Source: JAXLYX01 sp046351215 (lineage in GTDB: Bacteria; Myxococcota_A; Polyangia; Polyangiales; Houyiibacteriaceae). Taken from it: a stretch of DNA of 64,000 nt. This document shows positions 59,501 through 64,000 of this stretch, in pieces. Where the stretch lies: NCBI GenBank assembly GCA_046351215.1, contig JAXLYX010000023.1, forward strand, positions 1-64,000, given 5' to 3'. A model generated the notes under the pieces. It was not told the origin of the DNA and did no database searches. It saw only the letters and a program-made list of their open reading frames with translations. The translations under genes were made by a program, and so were the position numbers. Within the stretch, counting starts at the first letter, position 1, and the number at the start of each line of letters is the position of its first letter.

Positions 59501-60292
59501 GCGCGCGTCGGCTACGTCCAGGCGGCGAGGGGCCGGCCGCTCGAGTCGATCGAATGGTACGAGCGCGCCTTCGACCGCGTCCCGGCCGACCGCGACGACC
59601 CCTACCTCGGGCTCTGCCAGGACGTCTACGAGACGCAGCGCGCGCTCGCGGGGCGCTCCAACGAGGCGCGGAAACGAGCCACGGCGGCGATCGCGAGGCA
59701 CGACTTCGGGACCACGCGTGGACGCATGGCGATCGGGAATCTCCTCCTCCTCGCGCGAGAGGAAGGCGACGCCGACGCCGAGGTCGACGCCCTGCTCGAG
59801 CTCCACGAGGCGCACGCGCTCGGTGGGTTCTTCGTCCCGGACGAGGAGCTCCTCTCGCGCTGCGTCGCGACGTACGTGCGCCTCGATCGCGCGCTCGAGC
59901 GCGGCGGTCGCCCCGAGCTCGAGCGGCTCCGGGCCGCCCGGCGTGACTACGCGCGCGTGGCGCGGGATCCGACGCACCGCGTCCACCTCGCGGTCCTCGA
60001 CGCGGGCCTCGCGCTCGCGACCGGGCGTCGCGCCCGGGCCTCGACCTCGATCGCGCGGGCCGAGCGCGAAGCGGCGTTGCTCGGACACGCGTGGATGGCG
60101 ATCGAGGCCGCGCTCCTCGGGGCGCGCCTCGCGGCTTCGGTCGGCGATGCCGCGACCGCGCGAGAACGGCTCGCGTCGGCCGCCGCGACCGCGCGGCAGC
60201 ACGGCCACCGCCTCGCGGAGGGGCGGATCGAGCGACTCGCTGTCGCCCTCGGTCTCCGGAACGCTGGGACGAACACCGCGGGTCCCTGTTAG
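56513..60292 (+). CDS. Ser/Thr kinase fused to an AAA-type ATPase and TPR tail
   Basis: 1259 residues. The kinase domain (residues 12-330) is complete: GAGAMGVVHEV glycine loop, Lys in HLARKTL, HRDLKPSN, DFGLV, MAPEQ. Residues 335-650 are a P-loop ATPase of the AAA_16/STAND type (VRGETGIGKSALADAF, then LVIVVDDLQLAD). The rest is TPR-like helices. Such kinase-ATPase-TPR fusions are typical of myxobacteria and resemble PknK/LuxR-MalT-like sensors. It is cytoplasmic. The ATG at 56513 is supported by the kinase start. Downstream genes are co-directional. Confidence 0.85.
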   Translation: MHPRRRAPERFDVVRSIGAGAMGVVHEVVDCETGEHLARKTLQTLEGQALYRLKNEFRHLRDLRHPNLVRLGELVGRDDTWFITMELVDGVDFLEYVRPRDREAPRRTSDDAKTRELQRTVQDVEGPPTLKDLDEDAPLPLPTRPGSVDVGRLRAALGQLGDALLALHDHGQVHRDLKPSNVLVERSGRVVVLDFGLVAAAAEAGQARRTEDYVVGTVPYMAPEQAAGRPVGAEADWYAVGVMVYEALTGRMPFEGGALQILLAKQSKDPPDPRLLEPDVPADLAELCTSLLARDPARRAGHEAIRAIVGAAVPVSRSSGLRDLRIPFVDREAELGTLRAAFADVCGGRARSVLVRGETGIGKSALADAFVAELARTRPDVIALRSRCRVDETLPFNAIDGLVDGASHALKLLEPRVARAVLPADSALLVDLFPVLERVPAVARVARTSARLPSEERRVRAFEAFRALLRGLATSAPLVIVVDDLQLADRDSLKELAAFLRAADAPPVLFLATARLADTAPLPERLAAILPPDAQVLVLDRLSDEAACTLFDRVADRADPGPWKELVAASSGHPLHLVELGRHARDVGETAPASLGEVLAARLDSLGPTERTVLAALSLVPRPLAESAIAAALGLALAEARRALERLATERFVTLERVEGALVAEGRPGPLARIVRDGLPEGEKQALARSLFRALREADPDPRDPSLPIALARLAGDPEPLAELLVASAEHAYRHLAFDRAAELLLEALETRAFEADRGRSMRTLAAQCLENAGDLRAASALFEEVAAAVDEPIERARLLSLAARAASSALDLETLRRAAKGALEALGDTVPTTRAGFVRAIVRLFVGILVAVPWRRVVHERSPERATKHRIRHRIFYALSTGAYLADDTLATLHAALGVVNAGLFIGPSYERVVSLGVLAMAAAVAGLVRPRERWLRASRRDAEAMDDPRGLGAHCFVGTVAYSKAGLVEPMLRLAEEARAIRASTHTFEYLSICARVGYVQAARGRPLESIEWYERAFDRVPADRDDPYLGLCQDVYETQRALAGRSNEARKRATAAIARHDFGTTRGRMAIGNLLLLAREEGDADAEVDALLELHEAHALGGFFVPDEELLSRCVATYVRLDRALERGGRPELERLRAARRDYARVARDPTHRVHLAVLDAGLALATGRRARASTSIARAEREAALLGHAWMAIEAALLGARLAASVGDAATARERLASAAATARQHGHRLAEGRIERLAVALGLRNAGTNTAGPC

Positions 60293-60304
60293 GGTCGGAA
60301 TCCG

Positions 60305-61165
60305 ATGAGGCTCCGTTCCGCATGCCAGGCGACGTTGGCCGTGCTCCTCGCGAGCGCCGGGGCCGGGCCGCTCGCCTCGCGGGCCGAGGACACGCGCGAA
60401 GCTCCACCCGCCTCCGCGGAGCTCGTGCGTGCGCGTCTCGCGATGCTCGAGGGCACGACCGATCCGGCCCTCGTCCACGCACGCGCGGCGCTCGAGGCCT
60501 GCGTCGCGACGACCGGCGAGGCCTGCGCCCGCGAGGGGGCGTGCGCGATCGCGGTGGCCGCCGTCGAGCTCGCGGAGGCACGGAGCCGGCTGGCGCGGGC
60601 ACGAGCATCCGTCGCACGCTTCGGCGCGCGCACGCCGACCGGCGGCGCACCTCCCACGACGCAGGTCCACGACGACGGCGAGCCCGCACCCGAGGCCTCG
60701 AGCGCCTCGCTCTGTCCCGGCGATTGCGAGACGCTCGCGCGGCTCCACGAGCTCTCCGCCCTCGTGGAGCGGCAGGCGATCGCGCTCGAGGCGGGGCTCG
60801 CTCCGGGGGACGTCCGCGCCGTGGGCGAGCCCTCGAGCGTGCTCGCGGCCCGCCTCGCGGAGGCGACGGCGAACGAGACGTTCGAGGAGGCGACGGTCGA
60901 CGAGAATCGTCGCTACGCCCGGGTCGAGCGCGAGCGCGAGGCCACCCGGAGGACCGCGAGGAACGCGATCCTCGCCTCGATTCCGGGTCGGATCGCCGAT
61001 CTGCGGCGTCTCGGCGTGGACGAGTCCGTGCTCTCGGCGTTCTCGGAGCGGGCCACGGCCGCGCGGCGCGAAGCCGATCCCGCGCGCTCGCTGCTCGCGC
61101 TCGAGGACCTCGCCGACGACCTCGGCGCGCTCGAGCGCCGGGTCCACGAAGGGGCCCCGAGGTGA
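60305..61165 (+). CDS. Secreted helical protein
   Basis: 286 residues with a signal peptide (ends near ASRAED). Helical and Ala/Glu/Arg-rich, with two Cys pairs (ACVATTGEACAREGACAIAV; SLCPGDCETLARL). No family is recognised. It starts 12 bases after the kinase stop and overlaps the next gene (GTGA), so it is one operon. Confidence 0.6.
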   Translation: MRLRSACQATLAVLLASAGAGPLASRAEDTREAPPASAELVRARLAMLEGTTDPALVHARAALEACVATTGEACAREGACAIAVAAVELAEARSRLARARASVARFGARTPTGGAPPTTQVHDDGEPAPEASSASLCPGDCETLARLHELSALVERQAIALEAGLAPGDVRAVGEPSSVLAARLAEATANETFEEATVDENRRYARVEREREATRRTARNAILASIPGRIADLRRLGVDESVLSAFSERATAARREADPARSLLALEDLADDLGALERRVHEGAPR

Positions 61166-62145
61166 GACGGGGGGGCTCGCTCGCCCTCGCGTTCGCCGCG
61201 GCCCTCGTCGGATGTGCCGAGGCCCTTCCTCCTCCTCCCCGCGTGCCCGAGGCACGGGTCGAAGCCGAGGCGCCGTCGCCTCCCGCGTTCCCGCTCGAGC
61301 GCCTCGCGGATCCCGCGGCGCTCGGGATCGGCGTGGTCGAGCTCGGGGCGCTGCGCGCTTCGCCGTACGGGGAGGCCGCCGACGAGGCGCTCGCTCGCGT
61401 CCTCGCGCCGGACGAAGCCATCGACGTCCTCGACGTGGTGGAGCGCACCGAACGCGCGCTGCTCTCGATCCGCACCGCGACCTCCGATTCGTACGTGGGC
61501 GTCGCGATCCTCCGCGGTCGGTTCGCGCCAGGGGACGCGGCGCGCCTCGCGGGCGCGTCCGGCGCGAGCGTCGTGCCCTTCCTCCCGGATTCCGTCGTCG
61601 CGCGCGGCGAGCGCTCGGATGCGGCGCTGGTCGCCGACCATACGTTGATCGTCGGCGAGCGGGCGCTCGTCGACGCGGCGCTCGAACGCCAGGCCGCGGG
61701 CGGCGACGGCGCCGAGCCCTCGGATCCCCGCTTCGCGTCGCTCGCGGCGGCCCTCGGATGGGCGAGCGCCGGAGTCCGCTTCGCGATCCTCCCCGACCCG
61801 AGCCTCCTGCGTTCGCTCGAGCGGGAGGCCTTCCGGCTGCCGTCCGGCGCCCTCGACGGGGTCCGGGGCTACGGCCTCGCCGCGGAGGTCGGCGAGCCCG
61901 TGCGGCTCCGCGCCGTGCTCTTCGCGGACACGGCGACGCGCCTCGTCGTGAACGGCCTCCTCGAGGCGGAGCTCGCCCGCGCCTCCGAGGACGACCGCGT
62001 GCGGGCGCGGGGCCTCGACGCGCTCGCCGGCCGCGCACGGCCCGGCCTCGAGGGGGAGATGCTGAGGCTCGACCTCGAGCTCGGGGCGGATGAGGCGATC
62101 CGGCTCCTCGGGGGGCGGACGATGCCACGGCCGGTCGACCCGTAG
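61162..62145 (+). CDS. Lipoprotein, paralogue of the next gene
   Basis: 327 residues from a GTG overlapping the upstream stop. Lipobox AALVGC. The body resembles 62174-63163: TATSDSYVGVAILRGRFAPG, then VADHTLIVGERALVDAALER and the C-terminal DALAGRARPGLEGEMLRLDL. No named domain. It may be a periplasmic-facing scaffold. Confidence 0.65.
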   Translation: MRRGGSLALAFAAALVGCAEALPPPPRVPEARVEAEAPSPPAFPLERLADPAALGIGVVELGALRASPYGEAADEALARVLAPDEAIDVLDVVERTERALLSIRTATSDSYVGVAILRGRFAPGDAARLAGASGASVVPFLPDSVVARGERSDAALVADHTLIVGERALVDAALERQAAGGDGAEPSDPRFASLAAALGWASAGVRFAILPDPSLLRSLEREAFRLPSGALDGVRGYGLAAEVGEPVRLRAVLFADTATRLVVNGLLEAELARASEDDRVRARGLDALAGRARPGLEGEMLRLDLELGADEAIRLLGGRTMPRPVDP

Positions 62146-62173
62146 CGGATCGGCATGGTACGAAAGTCGCACC

Positions 62174-63163
62174 ATGCACGCTCGCCTCCGCACCGCCGGT
62201 CTCGTCCTCGCCGCCGTCTTCCTCGTCGCCTGCCACAAGGGGGGCCCGTCGACGGGCACCGGGCGCCACGCGCACGACCCCCTCGCGGTCCTGCCGCTGC
62301 CGGAGCTGGCGGATCCGAGCCTGCCGATCTTCGTGCTCGCCGACCTCGACGCCGTGCGCGCCTCCGGCTACCTCGACTCGTTCCTCGCCCGCGTGCGCTC
62401 CGAGGTGGTCACGGATCAGCAGCCGGGCGACGAGATCTTCCTGTCGCTGCTCGATCGCACCTCGGACGCCTACGTCGGCTTCACCGACGCGGCCACCGGC
62501 AACGACCTCGATCTCGGCGTGGTCGTGGCGCGCGGGCAGTACACGGCGGACGACACGACCCGCCTCGAAGCGACGATGGACGCCGCCGTGACGCATGTCG
62601 CGCACGGCCCCTACCAGCTGAGCTGCGACGCCGACGCCTGCTTCACCTTCCTCGGAGGCCACACGCTCGTCGTCGGACGCCAGGCGCTGCTCGTCGCGAC
62701 GCTCGATCGCCAGCTCCAGGGCGGCGGCGGCGCCCTCACGCGCGATCGCGACCTCGCCCCCCTCCTCGACGCCACGCAGGCCGGCTCGTCCGACGTCGTC
62801 GCGGGGGCGATCGCGCACCCCGCCGTGATCCGCGCGCTTTCGTCGGAGCTCCCGGCCGGCCTCGTGGAGACGATGCGGGCCGGCGCCGCGACGGCGTCGT
62901 TCCAGGGCGGCCTCACGCTGAAGGCGCGCGTGCGCACGACCTCGCCCGAGGCGGCGGCCGACGGGGCCGCGCGGGTGCGCGAGCCGATCGACGCCGCCCG
63001 TCGGAACCCCATGATGCTGGCGTTCGGGCTCCGCGACGTGCTCGACGCGGTCGTGGTCGAGGCCCAGGGGAACGACACGGTGGCGAGCATCTCCCTGCCG
63101 GACGCCCGCGTCCGCCAGCTCGCGACCATGCTCGAGGGCCTGCTGCAGATGGGCGGGGGCTGA
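62174..63163 (+). CDS. Lipoprotein, paralogue of the previous gene
   Basis: 329 residues, lipobox VFLVAC. Shares the preceding gene's order of blocks: FVLADLDAVRASGYLDSFLA, TSDAYVGFTDAATGN, FLGGHTLVVGRQALLVATLD. The ATG at 62174 follows a short gap of 28 bases. Function unknown; co-directional with the kinase operon. Confidence 0.65.
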   Translation: MHARLRTAGLVLAAVFLVACHKGGPSTGTGRHAHDPLAVLPLPELADPSLPIFVLADLDAVRASGYLDSFLARVRSEVVTDQQPGDEIFLSLLDRTSDAYVGFTDAATGNDLDLGVVVARGQYTADDTTRLEATMDAAVTHVAHGPYQLSCDADACFTFLGGHTLVVGRQALLVATLDRQLQGGGGALTRDRDLAPLLDATQAGSSDVVAGAIAHPAVIRALSSELPAGLVETMRAGAATASFQGGLTLKARVRTTSPEAAADGAARVREPIDAARRNPMMLAFGLRDVLDAVVVEAQGNDTVASISLPDARVRQLATMLEGLLQMGGG

Positions 63164-63368
63164 GCGCCCGTCGTCTCCATGCCCCCGTCGCGCCCCCGCT
63201 CGTCCAGCCCTCGGGCCGGGCGACCGGGATTCGTCCGTCCCCGAGACGAAGGCCGGAACAAAAGGCTGTCGTGCTTGTCCGGTGGGGACCACCCAAGTAA
63301 CGTGCCGTGACCCGTGGTAGGGCCACGTTCGCCGTCCTCCGGGCGGCACCCAACGCGAGGAATCGCTC

Positions 63369-64000
63369 GTGAAACGACAGCTTTCCCTGTGGCTGCTCCT
63401 GGTCGTGTCGACCGGCGTCTCCGTGACCGCCGCCCACGCCCAGACGAATCCGTACGACGCCGAGCAGCGACGCCTCGGTCACGAAGTCGATGTCGCGATC
63501 GGGAGCCCCCACGGCCTCCTCCCGGCGATCGAGATGGTCAGGGCCTACGGCCTCGCGTCCCCGGAGGTGACGGCGGGCGAGCTCCAGCGCCTCGTCGCCG
63601 CGCGCGGCCTCGCCGAGACCCGCCGTAGCTACCTGCGCTGGCTCGCCGCCCGCGTGGCGCTCCGGCGCGGGGATCGCGACGGCGCACGTCGCTCCGTGAG
63701 CGAGCTCGGCTTCGTGACGGACTTCGCCGTGGTCGGGCCCTTCGACAACGAAGGCAAGACGGGCTTCGACGAGGTCTACGGTCCCGAGGAGCAGCGCAGC
63801 CAGGAATTCCAGCCCGGCATGGCCTTCGACGGCAAGGAGCGCGAGGTCGCCTGGAGGTCCTACCCCGGCGAGACGAGCGATCTCGGCTACGTCGACTTCG
63901 ACGCGATCTTCCGGCCGCGCGAGAACGTCTGCGGCTACGCGCAGACGACGGTGACGAGCGCGCGCGCGCAGAGCCTCGCGCTCCTCGTCGGGGCGGGCGG
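63369..64000 (+). CDS. Secreted protein, partial (runs off the window)
   Basis: At least 210 residues from a GTG at 63369, with a signal peptide (LWLLLVVSTGVSVTAAHA). FVTDFAVVGPFDNEGKTGFD and EVYGPEEQRS are phrases of the long TPR/transglutaminase-associated DUF3857-type proteins of myxobacteria, so the missing part may carry such domains. The end lies outside the window. Confidence 0.55.
   Translation, partial: MKRQLSLWLLLVVSTGVSVTAAHAQTNPYDAEQRRLGHEVDVAIGSPHGLLPAIEMVRAYGLASPEVTAGELQRLVAARGLAETRRSYLRWLAARVALRRGDRDGARRSVSELGFVTDFAVVGPFDNEGKTGFDEVYGPEEQRSQEFQPGMAFDGKEREVAWRSYPGETSDLGYVDFDAIFRPRENVCGYAQTTVTSARAQSLALLVGAG

Noticed and set aside
56465..63349. A 2294-codon open frame on the minus strand
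   Set aside because: It lies opposite the kinase and lipoprotein genes, is almost all charged residues with no domain, and arises from the high-GC codon pattern of the plus-strand genes.
1..64000. tRNA, rRNA or CRISPR elements anywhere in the window
   Set aside because: No T-loop GTTCRA pattern with matching arms, rRNA block or regular short repeats was found by eye; a dedicated scan was not possible.

Overview
The window is a high-GC (about 70%) chromosomal segment. Its lipoprotein-rich coding content, large Ser/Thr kinase, many beta-helix and Cys-rich surface proteins, loose gene spacing and frequent GTG/TTG starts suggest a myxobacterium-like member of the Myxococcota (Polyangia or Sandaracinaceae type). 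That placement is inferred from gene style; there is no rRNA or tRNA here to test it.

1-6.1 kb is mobile-element wreckage and surface-protein fragments. An IS66 element has lost most of its tnpC to a complete IS3-family element (1058-2282). An FN3/beta-helix gene is cut at the other IS3 end, an IS630 transposase remnant follows, and then comes a set of Ig-like, beta-helix and jelly-roll-like secreted proteins.

6.1-20.3 kb is the most unusual part. About nine copies of a roughly 120-bp repeat, all in the same orientation, separate blocks of one to three unrelated genes. Most copies begin within 80 bp of a plus-strand stop codon. A second, hairpin-forming repeat (three copies) subdivides two of the blocks. 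Cargo includes two PF10118 hydrolases with TetR and AraC regulators, lipoproteins, several small orphan genes (some of immunity-protein type such as Imm1-like and DUF4303) and gene fragments (polX, a VCBS-type repeat) that stop at repeat borders. It looks like a cassette or recombination array, but no recombinase is visible.

20.3-33.4 kb holds a RIO kinase, a giant Cys-repeat lipoprotein, a SUKH-type immunity gene, a TetR/P450 pair, and a small defence block (Rpn-type nuclease plus the AbiEi/AbiEii toxin-antitoxin pair). The defence block is bracketed by a 49-bp direct repeat, one copy of which is the 3' end of an alpha/beta-hydrolase gene. A TerC-family membrane protein follows.

33.4-42.3 kb carries a tightly coupled five-gene minus-strand operon (unknown, unknown, MoxR ATPase, vWA protein, HEAT-repeat protein) that resembles the MoxR-vWA ternary systems, then a pyruvate-kinase-like gene with an N-terminal extension.

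42.6-56.4 kb is mixed. It has a membrane-anchored HTH protein with a secreted C-terminus, a Gly-rich lipoprotein, a small protein with an SSB-like acidic tip, a beta-barrel protein, an RCC1-like secreted protein, a GT21 glycosyltransferase, an XPB helicase/Bax1 nuclease pair, an enoyl-CoA hydratase and an SDR dehydrogenase.

56.5-64 kb holds a 1259-residue Ser/Thr kinase-ATPase-TPR protein followed by co-directional secreted and lipoprotein genes, two of them related to each other, and the start of a gene that runs off the window.
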